Assembly (NCBI RefSeq): GCF_000821245.2 | Contig: NZ_LN611423.1 | Coordinates: 159,990 to 223,989, forward strand | Direction of reading: 5' to 3' | Length of the DNA: 64,000 bases | Source: Virgibacillus senegalensis | Lineage (GTDB): Bacteria > Bacillota > Bacilli > Bacillales > Amphibacillaceae | Program-made: the position numbers and the translations under genes | Part shown: positions 1 to 7,753 of the stretch, piece after piece | How positions within the stretch are numbered: the first letter of the stretch is position 1 | Layout: each line of letters starts with the position of its first letter | Notes under the pieces: model-generated | The model's input: the letters and a program-made list of their open reading frames with translations, nothing else | Databases searched by the model: none | What the model was told of the DNA's origin: nothing

Positions 1-105
1 GATAATACGATCCTTCATTGGACTTTTCTTATGAAATGGAAGGATTCTATGTTCTTCTAATGGAATAAGTAAAATAAATGACCAAAAGAAAAGGGGGAAT
101 ATTAC

Positions 106-957
106 TTGGTGAAGAGAAAACCAAGATTAGTCTTACGTGTAGAAGATTTAGAAAGGTCGATTGCTTTCTATACCTCTGTCTTAAAATGGGCGAGGGAAGC
201 AGAGTTTTTGGATGGGGAGATCCTCCAGCTGCGCATTCCAAGCGGAGATGCTGCCATTCTAACCAGTAACTCAAAGGTAGATATCACCGAATATACAGAT
301 GTAGCTTTCGTCGAACCGAAGCCCGGCAACCGTTTTTACCTCATGGGGGAAAAGGTAGCTGTTCTTCAAAAAAGGCTGGAGCAAATGGGATTGAATAATT
401 ATGAAACGGAAATAGATCCTGGCTTTGGACAAACGATATTCATTTCCGATCCGGATGGCTATATTGCGTCCTACTGGGAAGAATTGCACATGCCCGATGA
501 AGAAATAATTGATTTGTATAAAAATGGACCGGATAAGCTTGAACAGTCATTGGCTGGTTTGACAGAACAATCCCTTGACCTACGTCGAGCCCAAGGAAAG
601 TGGTCTATCAGGCAAACCGTCCTTCACCTTATCGATTCCGATTTAACCACATTCAATCGAATGAAATATGCCTTGGCCGAGTCTGGCAGGGACTATACCG
701 TTAATCCCTATGATCCAAACCAGTGGGTATCCGGTACGGAATATGGTAAAAGACCGATTGATACAGAAGTAAAACTGTTTCGGTATTTAAGAGAACACAT
801 TATAAGTCTTTGCGAGTTACTTCCAGATGCCCTGGACCGTTCCGTCCGAACAGAACAAGGAGAACTGACTGTCCGAACCATGGTTAAAATGGTCGCCGGT
901 CATGCCAAGGGACACATCAAGCAAATAGAGGAAACACGACAAGTACACAACATTTAA
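106..957 (+). CDS. VOC (glyoxalase-type) / DinB-like fusion protein
   Basis: This 283-residue protein joins two metal-binding folds. Residues 1-125 look like a VOC (glyoxalase/bleomycin resistance) domain, with a beta-alpha start (RLVLRVEDLERSIAFYTSVL) and a closing FISDPDGYIASYWE strand. Residues 135-280 look like a DinB/YfiT four-helix domain. His174 (in VLHLIDSD), His266 and His270 (in GHAKGH) fit the DinB metal triad. The start is TTG at 106 or GTG at 109, both behind an AAGGGGG ribosome site. Known members of each family act on small thiols or electrophiles, or transfer thiols; the substrate here cannot be named. It is the only plus-strand gene in the first 26 kb, so it is probably monocistronic. 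Confidence 0.85.
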   Translation: MVKRKPRLVLRVEDLERSIAFYTSVLKWAREAEFLDGEILQLRIPSGDAAILTSNSKVDITEYTDVAFVEPKPGNRFYLMGEKVAVLQKRLEQMGLNNYETEIDPGFGQTIFISDPDGYIASYWEELHMPDEEIIDLYKNGPDKLEQSLAGLTEQSLDLRRAQGKWSIRQTVLHLIDSDLTTFNRMKYALAESGRDYTVNPYDPNQWVSGTEYGKRPIDTEVKLFRYLREHIISLCELLPDALDRSVRTEQGELTVRTMVKMVAGHAKGHIKQIEETRQVHNI

Positions 958-1002
958 CTAAGACCGACTCCTTAATATCGTGTGTAACGGTAATCTCTTC
1001 GA

Positions 1003-1034
1003 AAAAACCGCCTGGTTCGGTTCCAAGCGGTTTC
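1003..1034. terminator. Bidirectional hairpin terminator between convergent genes
   Basis: AAACCGC and GCGGTTT pair around a short loop. Read on the minus strand the hairpin ends in six T residues, so it suits the end of the methyltransferase operon at 1063. Read on the plus strand a pyrimidine-rich tail follows, so it may also end the VOC-DinB gene. Confidence 0.7.
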
Positions 1035-1062
1035 CCTATTTCTTCTTCTCTTGAACAGATGG

Positions 1063-1650
1063 TTATTTTTGTGCAAGGAGAATGTACACCTTATCGGTAG
1101 GTTTCAGCTTCTTGACGACACGGAAACCCTCCTTTACCATTTCCTGTTCCATATCTTCGGCGGCAATTCTAGGATGATGGTTGCTATCCTCCTCGTGCTT
1201 TTCCAACTCGACACAGACAAAATATCCTTCCGGTTTCAGTACTTGCCTGATTTGCTGCAAAGATTTGGATAAGGGGTCGATTTCATGAAGAACCAGCGAC
1301 GCAATTGCAATATCTACCGAATCACCAGGTAATGGTATATCATCAATCCGTCCGTTTAATGTCCGGACATTCATCAGCTTGTGTTTTTTCACCTTGGATT
1401 GGATGACCTCCAACATGTCAGGGTCTACATCCAATGCATAAACCGGTCCACCAGACGCCTTTGCGGCAGGAATCGTTAGATAACCCGTCCCGGCTCCTAA
1501 GTCCAAAAACGTGTTTCCTTGCTTGACCGGAATCATACTGAAAAGCTGGTCCGGTGGTATATCGCCTCTTTTATCCGGATTCTCTAGGAATTCCATTTTT
1601 CTCGCCAACCGTTCCTTTTTCATCTGTTCATCATGCTTATGTTTTTCCAT
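1063..1650 (-). CDS. Class I SAM-dependent methyltransferase
   Basis: This 195-residue enzyme carries the SAM-binding motif I FLDLGAGTGYLT near residue 50, an acidic motif II (YALDVDPDM) and a motif IV-like IASLVLHEID. It belongs to the small UbiE/Methyltransf_11-like cytosolic enzymes, whose substrate cannot be read from sequence. The ribosome site AGGAGG lies just before the ATG. The gene starts 40 bases after the flavoprotein gene and has no terminator between, so the two are probably co-transcribed from the Rrf2-controlled promoter. That suggests, as inference, a role in modifying the same small molecule, possibly a thiol or quinone. Confidence 0.85.
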   Translation of the reverse strand: MEKHKHDEQMKKERLARKMEFLENPDKRGDIPPDQLFSMIPVKQGNTFLDLGAGTGYLTIPAAKASGGPVYALDVDPDMLEVIQSKVKKHKLMNVRTLNGRIDDIPLPGDSVDIAIASLVLHEIDPLSKSLQQIRQVLKPEGYFVCVELEKHEEDSNHHPRIAAEDMEQEMVKEGFRVVKKLKPTDKVYILLAQK

Positions 1651-1690
1651 ATAGTTTACTCCTCCTCTTTTTCACTACTTGAGATCGTTT

Positions 1691-2590
1691 TTAAAAGTCT
1701 TCATTCACTAAATCTGCTACTACGCCAATCGCTGTTCTACACCCCTCGCTTGCAGCGATTACCAACTGGGCAGGGGCAACAAGGGCATTATCCCCACATG
1801 CATACACCCCTTCGACTTCCGTACGGCCGAAATCATCTGTTTCTACTCCGCCCATTGTATTCAATGAGCACCCTAAACTTTCTATTAATGAGGATGCCTG
1901 CCTGAGCTCGCTCGCAACAAAGCCGCCTTCTCTTTCCAATTCCTCCCCTCCCTTGAATCTGATTATTTTCAGCTGGCCCTTGTCACCTTGAAAGCTGTCT
2001 ATTTCTTTGTCGATGATCCGGATATTTTTCTTCAATAACAATTCTTTTTGTTCTGCTGTGAAAGGAGCTTTTCCATTCGTAGAAACCACCAGGTCTTTAC
2101 TCCAATTAGCTATCAATTTCACACCATGCATGGCACGCTCATCTTCTGCCACGACAACTAGTGGACGGTCTCTTAATTCCCATCCATCACAAAACGGACA
2201 ACTGAACAAACTCGTCCCGTAAAATTCATGAATTCCCTCAATATCAGGCAACACGTCTGTAAGTCCTGTGGCTAAAATGACCTTTCTGGTTCGATAACGG
2301 TTACCACCACCTGTATGAACCAAGAGGGCTCCGTCTTCTTTTTGAATATCTGTCACACGTTGATTCTGGATTTCAATACTGGGATATTGCTTCAATTCTT
2401 CCTTGGCTAGTCGTTTGAATTCCGATGGTTTAATCCGATCTCTTGTAATAAATCCATGAGATTCATACGTGACCGCATTTCTTGGTTTGTCTTCATCGAA
2501 TAGCACGATTTTCTTTTTTGCCCTAGCAAGAACGAGGGATGCATTCAATCCCGCCGGTCCTCCTCCGACAATTACACAATCTAACAACAC
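1691..2590 (-). CDS. Thioredoxin-reductase-like FAD/dithiol oxidoreductase
   Basis: This is a low-molecular-weight thioredoxin-reductase-fold flavoprotein of about 299 residues. The N-terminal FAD motif VIVGGGPAGLNASL, the redox pair CPFCDGWELRD and the C-terminal FAD motif GVYACGDN are all present. The second Rossmann motif, normally GGGDSA after the redox pair, is replaced by VVAEDERAMHG, so NADPH binding is doubtful. This loss is known in dithiol oxidases such as GliT and HlmI. I chose GTG at 2590: the sequence AAGGAGG sits eight bases before it, whereas an upstream in-frame TTG at 2608 overlaps that ribosome site. The gene follows the Rrf2 gene after a gap holding a copy of the shared 20-bp operator. 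Confidence 0.88.
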   Translation of the reverse strand: MLLDCVIVGGGPAGLNASLVLARAKKKIVLFDEDKPRNAVTYESHGFITRDRIKPSEFKRLAKEELKQYPSIEIQNQRVTDIQKEDGALLVHTGGGNRYRTRKVILATGLTDVLPDIEGIHEFYGTSLFSCPFCDGWELRDRPLVVVAEDERAMHGVKLIANWSKDLVVSTNGKAPFTAEQKELLLKKNIRIIDKEIDSFQGDKGQLKIIRFKGGEELEREGGFVASELRQASSLIESLGCSLNTMGGVETDDFGRTEVEGVYACGDNALVAPAQLVIAASEGCRTAIGVVADLVNEDF

Positions 2591-2614
2591 ATCTGTTTCC
2601 TCCTTCAATAAAGT

Positions 2615-2634
2615 ATATTAAAGACTCTTAATAT
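2615..2634. promoter_or_regulatory. Imperfect copy of the 20-bp Rrf2 operator
   Basis: ATATTAAAG and TCTTAATAT flank a central AC. Sixteen or more of 20 positions match the perfect palindrome found upstream of the Rrf2 gene at 3122-3141. It lies between the regulator gene and the flavoprotein gene, so it could serve an internal promoter or be bound cooperatively. Its assignment to Rrf2 is inference from position and repetition. Confidence 0.7.
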
Positions 2635-2654
2635 CTATAATTTGGGTAAAAAAA

Positions 2655-3098
2655 TTAGTGAGAATGGTTTAATGTGTTTTTCTCATCCCGTGCAGCTTCC
2701 ATTTGTTTGGCAATATCACTGATATATTTTTGGTCTAATTCCTGTCTCAATTTTTCTTCTGCATCGAACATCACGTTTTCAATCAAACATTCCCCACTCT
2801 TGGATTCTTCATGTTCCATGGAACAACTGAAAAGCGTTGTCTTCCCCTCAATCGCCTGTATTACATCCAAAAACGAGATTTCACTGGAACGCCTTGCAAT
2901 ACTGTATCCGCCTTTCACACCAGGTGTTGACTCAATCAATCCCGCCTTCACCAGCTTGGTTAAAATTTTGGACAAGTATGTCGAAGACAAGTCTTGAGCC
3001 TTCGCCAGCTGGTCTACACCAACTGATTTCCCCCTTGGCACTAACATTAAATGCACCATGGTGTGTAAGGCGTAATTGGTCGCTTTGGAATATTTCAT
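2655..3098 (-). CDS. Rrf2-family transcriptional regulator
   Basis: This 147-residue protein has the typical Rrf2 winged-helix start (YALHTMVHLML, then a helix-turn-helix around LSSTYLSKILTKLVKAGLI, and GVKGGYSIAR in the wing). Two cysteines, in LFSCSMEH and GECLIENV, lie in the region where IscR, NsrR and CymR relatives place iron-sulfur or redox cysteines; here there are two, not three. Rrf2 proteins sense redox, iron-sulfur, nitric oxide or cysteine status. It is first in an operon with the flavoprotein and methyltransferase and has a perfect palindrome just upstream of its start, which indicates autoregulation. The inducing signal is unknown. Confidence 0.92.
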   Translation of the reverse strand: MKYSKATNYALHTMVHLMLVPRGKSVGVDQLAKAQDLSSTYLSKILTKLVKAGLIESTPGVKGGYSIARRSSEISFLDVIQAIEGKTTLFSCSMEHEESKSGECLIENVMFDAEEKLRQELDQKYISDIAKQMEAARDEKNTLNHSH

Positions 3099-3121
3099 TT
3101 AACGTTCCCACCTCTCAAAAT

Positions 3122-3141
3122 ATATTAAAGACCTTTAATAT
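3122..3141. promoter_or_regulatory. Perfect 20-bp palindromic operator upstream of the Rrf2 gene
   Basis: The arms ATATTAAAG and CTTTAATAT are exact reverse complements around the dinucleotide AC. The element is 24-43 bases before the regulator start and recurs at 2615-2634. Length, symmetry and AT-rich arms fit an Rrf2-type operator. That Rrf2 binds it is inference. Confidence 0.8.
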
Positions 3142-3219
3142 CCTTAATTAGTGTAAACGAAAGAAATCAAAATTGCAAATGGATTACCGGTATTTTCAAG
3201 AGACTTATTCATTTACCAG

Positions 3220-3632
3220 CTAAGTATAGGTAACATAGGTACCTCCGATAAAGTCGTGAATTCCCCGGTTATCTTTTAGAACAAGGACCATTGCAGCGCT
3301 AATAAGGGTAGTGATGCCGAATGTCGCTAATCCCAGCAGAAAATAGCCGACAAGTTCTCTCAATATCATATTGGACAGCTTTACCCTCTTTCCATCCACC
3401 CGTTTCAATTTGATTTTACAAATACGCTTACCTATAACATAACCACCCCATACTACCGGTGTAATGGTGAAATAATCAGTATACACCAGTTTCCAGGTTA
3501 CTCCACTCAACGAGTCAATCGAAAAACCCCCCTTTGAAACGTACAATGTCAAACCGCTAAAGAAGATAAGAATTAGAGCATCCAGTAGCCTTGCAAGTAA
3601 TCGGATTACAAACCCGGCGTATCCCGTTCCAT
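3220..3632 (-). pseudogene. RDD-family membrane protein, 5' frameshifted
   Basis: The reading frame encodes an RDD-type membrane protein: GYVIGKRICKIKLKRVDGK near the middle and DNRGIHDFIGGTYV at the end are family hallmarks. The conserved N-terminal part (AGFVIRLLARLLDALILI) is also in this frame, upstream of the first available TTG at 3552, but no start codon serves it. An ATG at 3632, with AGGGGG seven bases ahead, is in a different frame and meets a stop after eight codons. One missing base near 3612-3625 would join them (MERDT-AGFVIRLL). So the gene is either disrupted by a one-base deletion or misread at that base. It follows the Nudix gene by 16 bases. Confidence 0.7.
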
Positions 3633-3648
3633 TCTCATACCCCCTTAT

Positions 3649-4080
3649 TTATTGGGACAGATGCTTTCTCTGGCACCTCGTCACCCAATCTATCAAAAAG
3701 TCCCGATCTTCCGGAAAACATAGCTCTAAATCCTTTAACTCATCGACACTTTTCCAAGAAATATCATATATCAAATCGTCAGGGTCTTGAATAACCCGCT
3801 CACCGCCGATAACTTCAGCTAAAAAGTAATGCACTTCAACAAATATATCGAGCGTTTTATCCCTATAGCTTTTCAGCTTTATTTCCTCCCCTATCTCCAC
3901 CAGATAACCGGTCTCTTCCTCCATCTCCCTCATGCAGCATGCTTCGAACGTTTCATTTTGTTCCCATCCTCCAGATGGGACAGTCCATTTTTTAACCTCT
4001 TCCGGTTTTCCTTGTAAAACCATAAGCAATTCACCAAGCTGATTAACGCAAATACCTGCAGAACCAAACCATTTTTTCAT
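3649..4080 (-). CDS. Nudix hydrolase
   Basis: This enzyme of about 143 residues has a complete Nudix box: a Gly, five residues, a Glu, seven residues, then REMEEETGY. The box coordinates Mg2+ for hydrolysis of nucleoside-diphosphate-linked substrates. The N-terminal strand KKWFGSAGICVN is typical of small MutT-like cytosolic members. The ATG at 4080 is preferred because AAGGAG lies nine bases before it; an ATG at 4101 has no clear ribosome site. It is probably co-transcribed with the RDD gene. The substrate is not predictable. Confidence 0.88.
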   Translation of the reverse strand: MKKWFGSAGICVNQLGELLMVLQGKPEEVKKWTVPSGGWEQNETFEACCMREMEEETGYLVEIGEEIKLKSYRDKTLDIFVEVHYFLAEVIGGERVIQDPDDLIYDISWKSVDELKDLELCFPEDRDFLIDWVTRCQRKHLSQ

Positions 4081-4179
4081 TCTAGCTAACTCCTTTTCCA
4101 TCTTTTACGTGACTTTTTCAATGAAAAAAACTTGCCTATTCCCTAATAAATTAAACAGAGATATCCTTGTAAACCTCTG

Positions 4180-4407
4180 TCAGTTTTTGTTTTTCCGATC
4201 ACTATTCCTTTGTTGATATAATGTAGCATTAAACAGTAATATAGCCACTAAAAGAATGGTAAGCATTATAGTATCGATTAGCGGCTTTTTCGTGCTCAAT
4301 ACCATTGCAAGGAACGTATAAATCAGAACAAATAGGACAAACAGATTCCTTTGAATTCTAATCTTCCTCACCCACAATCTTATCCGTATTAAGATGCACT
4401 TCATCAT
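4180..4407 (-). CDS. Small hydrophobic protein, unknown function
   Basis: This 75-residue frame encodes a basic N-terminus (about 20 residues with several Arg and Lys), then two likely membrane helices (LFVLFVLIYTFLAMVL and IMLTILLVAILLF) and a polar tail. I do not recognise a family. There is no convincing ribosome site before the ATG, which lowers confidence. It stands alone between the Nudix gene and the next small membrane-protein gene. Confidence 0.45.
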   Translation of the reverse strand: MMKCILIRIRLWVRKIRIQRNLFVLFVLIYTFLAMVLSTKKPLIDTIMLTILLVAILLFNATLYQQRNSDRKNKN

Positions 4408-4563
4408 TTAGAGCGACTTCAAAAAAAGTGATATACATCATAAAATAGTTCATGAAAGCCACATGAAGATTATGAAATTGACTTTTTTTATGTTTTCCTG
4501 GACCTAAAGCTACCAACATATTATCTAGATCTTCTTCACCTATTTACAGCATGTCCTTTCTCA

Positions 4564-4815
4564 CTAGTCAATCTTCCTCAAACAATGGAAGGACCACGTT
4601 CTGTTCTCGGTCAAGTCAATCGGTTTTTCCGATTCCATTTCATCTAAGTCTTTTTCAAAAGTATCTTTGAATTGCTCTACGTCTTCGAGATATCCATCAA
4701 CCATTACCGGATCTGGTTTGTAAGCGTACGTTTTATGGAGACTGAAGATAGAATAGGGATAAAACCAGGTCACTGCCAGGATAATAACCAGGACAAAACC
4801 AACCGCACCAACCAT
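4564..4815 (-). CDS. Small membrane-anchored protein, possible 5' frameshift
   Basis: The frame has a single N-terminal membrane helix (VGAVGFVLVIILAVTWFYP) and an acidic soluble tail; the family is unknown. The ATG at 4815 has no ribosome site. A strong GGAGG stands five bases before an ATG at 4840, whose frame stops after four codons (MWQE). Removing one C after the second codon would give MWKNDKK and run straight into this frame. So the true start is probably at 4840, with a one-base insertion in the gene or in the sequence. Confidence 0.5.
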   Translation of the reverse strand: MVGAVGFVLVIILAVTWFYPYSIFSLHKTYAYKPDPVMVDGYLEDVEQFKDTFEKDLDEMESEKPIDLTENRTWSFHCLRKID

Positions 4816-4896
4816 AATCTTTTTGTCATTCTTGCCACATGGGTTCCTCCATTTTATGAAGCGCGGCTATTGCTACCCCATAAGCTATAAACTCCT

Positions 4897-5511
4897 TCAA
4901 ACTAAATTATACAATTGCTGAAAATCTCTAATAATGTACTCAGCATGAGGGTTTGTATCTTCCAGCTCTGTATAGTAACAAGCACTTATACCGGCGTTTT
5001 TTGCAGACAATAAATCCAGATTCCTGTCCCCTATCATGATTGCTTCAGTGGGTTTGATGCCATGTTTCTTTATTAGATGCCGAATGGCAGCGGGACTCGG
5101 TTTTCGTTCAAATCCATGTTGAGAGGTGATGAAATCCGAAAAATATTCATCCAACCCGAACTTCTTTAGTAATCTAATGGATGACTCTCCTCTATGGGTG
5201 TACAAGTAATTTTTTCGGTCGGTTGAATGAATGTACTTACAAACCTCCGTAATTCCTTCAAAAGGTTTGGAAGAATCAGCTTCCATTTCTTTTCTACGTA
5301 TTTGATAATTTGTCTTAAATGCATTGTCTATTTGGTACTTCTTTTCATAATAATCAATGGCAGCTGACATCGAAATCTTCATTTGTTTCATTATGCTTTC
5401 AACTGGCTCTTCTACCCCTCGCTCTTGAAGCGCTGCTTGAAAGGTTTTGGCCATCACCGGGTAAGTATCAAAAAGGGTGCCGTCGAAATCCCATATGATG
5501 TGCTTGTACAT
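4897..5511 (-). CDS. HAD-superfamily hydrolase (phosphatase-like)
   Basis: This 204-residue protein has all HAD motifs: DFDGTLFDT near the N-terminus with the nucleophile Asp and the general acid Asp, a motif II Thr in YTHRGES, Lys in RKPSP, and the acidic motif IV GDRNLDLLSAK. The helical cap between motifs I and II places it with subfamily IA, near phosphoglycolate phosphatase. These act on small phosphorylated metabolites. A GGAGGAG ribosome site precedes the ATG. It sits 53 bases after the nucleotidyltransferase gene on the same strand. Confidence 0.88.
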   Translation of the reverse strand: MYKHIIWDFDGTLFDTYPVMAKTFQAALQERGVEEPVESIMKQMKISMSAAIDYYEKKYQIDNAFKTNYQIRRKEMEADSSKPFEGITEVCKYIHSTDRKNYLYTHRGESSIRLLKKFGLDEYFSDFITSQHGFERKPSPAAIRHLIKKHGIKPTEAIMIGDRNLDLLSAKNAGISACYYTELEDTNPHAEYIIRDFQQLYNLV

Positions 5512-5564
5512 ATTCTGACTCCTCCTGTAAAATTCTTTTCTTCTTTTGAACCAGTCCCTTTGTT

Positions 5565-6407
5565 CTATAACGTCTTGTTACTTTGTGGTCTTACAAAACT
5601 GGTTCTTTCGATTACTTCTGATAAGTCGATTTCGGGATGTTCCTGCTGGACCAATCCATAGATTTCTTGAAGCAATCCTTCAAGTTTCCGAATGCTTTCC
5701 TCAGGAGGTGCCGTGAAGACAGACGGAAGGCTTCTCGAAATATTTTTTGGTGCTACTTTCATCCTTTCCAAGGTACGCTTTTGCCATTTAAAAGCAGGGT
5801 GATGCACATATACCCGATTTAACCCAAAAAGCATTCCCATGATGTTCGACTGGACAGAAGTGATCACCTTATAAAGCATCAACCAATCTTCTCTGGCAAG
5901 CAATGCTTCACGATTACTCCATCTGTTGCCTAAATCAAGATTTTCTCTAATCATGGCCGAGCCCAGTTCTTCAGGATATACTTCCACTTTCTTTTTTAGT
6001 TGATCAATGGTTCTCTCACCGGCAAGCGGAATCCCGTCATAAACAGTAGCCGTCAAGCATTGTTTATCGAAGTCTGTATCATAATTTAAGACTACCTCAT
6101 CGAGAATCCGGTGGATGGTATTTGTCAAAAAGTTACTTATCTCTAACTTGACTCCTTGTGTTATGTACGTTTCCGACCACTCTTCTTCTTCAAAAGGGTA
6201 ATAATCGATGATCCTTCCATTAACATCATTAATAGGACTTTTTCTATCCTCATCATTTGGACTTTCTTTCCAGAACACAAATAATTCGATGTCAGAGTAA
6301 TCATCCTGCCAATTGCGCGCCACCGATCCGCCAAGCAAGACCCCTTCAACTTTATCGTTTTGCATGTATATTTCCGAAAGGTCCGTTGCCAATCGTAATA
6401 AATCCAT
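5565..6407 (-). CDS. Nucleotidyltransferase-domain protein
   Basis: This 280-residue protein has a Pol-beta-type nucleotidyltransferase core near residues 25-45: GGSVARNW, then DDYSDIEL, giving the GS motif and two of the catalytic acidic residues. The rest is helical, as in aminoglycoside- and lincosamide-type nucleotidyltransferases and DUF4037-like proteins. Such proteins transfer a nucleotide to a small molecule or RNA. Its closeness to VOC and HAD genes might suggest detoxification, but antibiotic resistance cannot be claimed. A GGGGGAGAG ribosome site precedes the ATG. Confidence 0.8.
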   Translation of the reverse strand: MDLLRLATDLSEIYMQNDKVEGVLLGGSVARNWQDDYSDIELFVFWKESPNDEDRKSPINDVNGRIIDYYPFEEEEWSETYITQGVKLEISNFLTNTIHRILDEVVLNYDTDFDKQCLTATVYDGIPLAGERTIDQLKKKVEVYPEELGSAMIRENLDLGNRWSNREALLAREDWLMLYKVITSVQSNIMGMLFGLNRVYVHHPAFKWQKRTLERMKVAPKNISRSLPSVFTAPPEESIRKLEGLLQEIYGLVQQEHPEIDLSEVIERTSFVRPQSNKTL

Positions 6408-6438
6408 CTAACTCTCCCCCTTTCAACGCCTTTCCCAC

Positions 6439-7122
6439 TCAACCTGTATTATCGATCACGAATGGATGGTATTCATCAACCAAGATCTGCACATTATTTG
6501 CTAACGATAGACGGAGTGGATACACAGCTGCTGCTTTGCTCGAGAAAATCCATCTTCTCCCCGGCTGGGTCAACAATAGGAAGACCTCTGTCTCCCTCTC
6601 TCCTATAAAGTTAAGCGAGGAGCCATTTATTGGCTCGTTATCCCGTTCTTTTAACCCGAACTTCTTTAGCTGTTCACCCGCTGCAATGGCATCCTCTACT
6701 GTTAGACTGATTTCGCTGATGTTTACAATGTTTTTTGTCGAGAAGGGCCCCTCTTCCGATTCCGTGATAGAATGCCTGGCAATGAATTCTACAATATTAC
6801 CTGCCGGATCATAAAAATAAAAGGAACGCGCAGATAAGTGGGGAAAGTCAGCTTCATCTTCTCCGTTCTCCAGATTTAAATCGACTTTCCGTTTCACCCA
6901 TGCCTTTGCTTCATAGAACTTGTTTTCCGGAATAGAAAAGGCAAAATGATAGTAAGGTTCTCCTCGTGCATCTTTCCCAGTAAATACTAGTTTGCTGGAG
7001 CCCGCAGCTATTTGAAAGCTATCTCGACCTTCATCTGTTAATGGAAACCCTAGAACGTTTGTATAAAAATCTTTCATCTTCTCTACCTTACTGGTTTTCA
7101 AGGTAACTTGCTTTATTTGCAT
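6439..7122 (-). CDS. VOC-family protein (two-module glyoxalase fold)
   Basis: This 227-residue protein begins with a standard VOC module (KQVTLKTSKVEKMKDFYTNVLGFPL) that ends with YFYDPAGNIVEFIAR. It then continues with a second partial module (NISEISLTVEDAIAAGEQLKKFGL). VOC proteins include glyoxalases, dioxygenases and drug-binding proteins. It begins 12 bases after the next VOC gene, behind an AAAGGGGG ribosome site, so the two form one transcription unit. Confidence 0.85.
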   Translation of the reverse strand: MQIKQVTLKTSKVEKMKDFYTNVLGFPLTDEGRDSFQIAAGSSKLVFTGKDARGEPYYHFAFSIPENKFYEAKAWVKRKVDLNLENGEDEADFPHLSARSFYFYDPAGNIVEFIARHSITESEEGPFSTKNIVNISEISLTVEDAIAAGEQLKKFGLKERDNEPINGSSLNFIGERETEVFLLLTQPGRRWIFSSKAAAVYPLRLSLANNVQILVDEYHPFVIDNTG

Positions 7123-7134
7123 CGTTTTCCCCCT

Positions 7135-7539
7135 TTAAATACCGTGCGTATTCATTAGTACAATTCGCCAGCCATCGGGATCTTCGATTGTTTTCCCCTT
7201 TTCTTTCCAATAATGATTTTCCGGTTCCGCTTCACCATATCCCATATCGTTCAGCCGCTGAGCTACCTTCTCTTGTTCATCCTTATCCGGTATATAAAAA
7301 ACCAACAGATTGTCTTTTGTTGGAGCGGGACAAGGACTTCCGTCTACATGACGGGTGAATTCTAAATGGTAAGGAAGATCAGGCAGTCCAAAAATAACAC
7401 CTTCATACCCTCGGTGACCCGAGAATGTTGTAAGTATCTTGAGTCCCAGCCCTTGTTCATAAAAACGAATCACCTCATCAAACTTATCAGTGGGTCTCGC
7501 GATTCTAATTTGAGAGGCGGAAAAATCAGTAAACTTCAT
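7135..7539 (-). CDS. VOC-family protein
   Basis: This is a single VOC module of 134 residues, starting SQIRIARPTDKFDEVIRFYEQGLGLKI and ending KTIEDPDGWRIVLMN, where an acidic residue before the final strand usually binds metal. It resembles small glyoxalase-like enzymes of Bacillaceae. The ribosome site AAAGGGGAAG precedes the ATG. It is the first gene of a two-gene VOC unit. Substrate unknown. Confidence 0.87.
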   Translation of the reverse strand: MKFTDFSASQIRIARPTDKFDEVIRFYEQGLGLKILTTFSGHRGYEGVIFGLPDLPYHLEFTRHVDGSPCPAPTKDNLLVFYIPDKDEQEKVAQRLNDMGYGEAEPENHYWKEKGKTIEDPDGWRIVLMNTHGI

Positions 7540-7692
7540 CGTCTTCCCCTTTCCTTAACAACAGATTTACGCATCATGCTTTGTATTTACCCTATTAGCT
7601 ACCCTCATTTTAACATTCATTTCCATTGTTTATTAGAAAAATCTGAAAAAACAAGGAAATACGATAGCTATCAACCAGCATCGCTCCATCAT

Positions 7693-7727
7693 AAAAAGCC
7701 TAAACCATCGTGTGATTTAGGCTTTTA
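7693..7727 (-). terminator. Rho-independent terminator of the Gfo/Idh/MocA gene
   Basis: AAAAGCCTAAA pairs exactly with TTTAGGCTTTT over an 11-base loop. Read on the minus strand it is followed by a T run, as expected just past the gene ending at 7754. Confidence 0.85.
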
Positions 7728-7753
7728 CTTGTCTTCTGTTTTACCATTTGTAT

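Noticed and set aside
4441..4560. AT-rich stretch considered as a regulatory RNA
   Set aside because: No stable hairpin or known riboswitch core was found.
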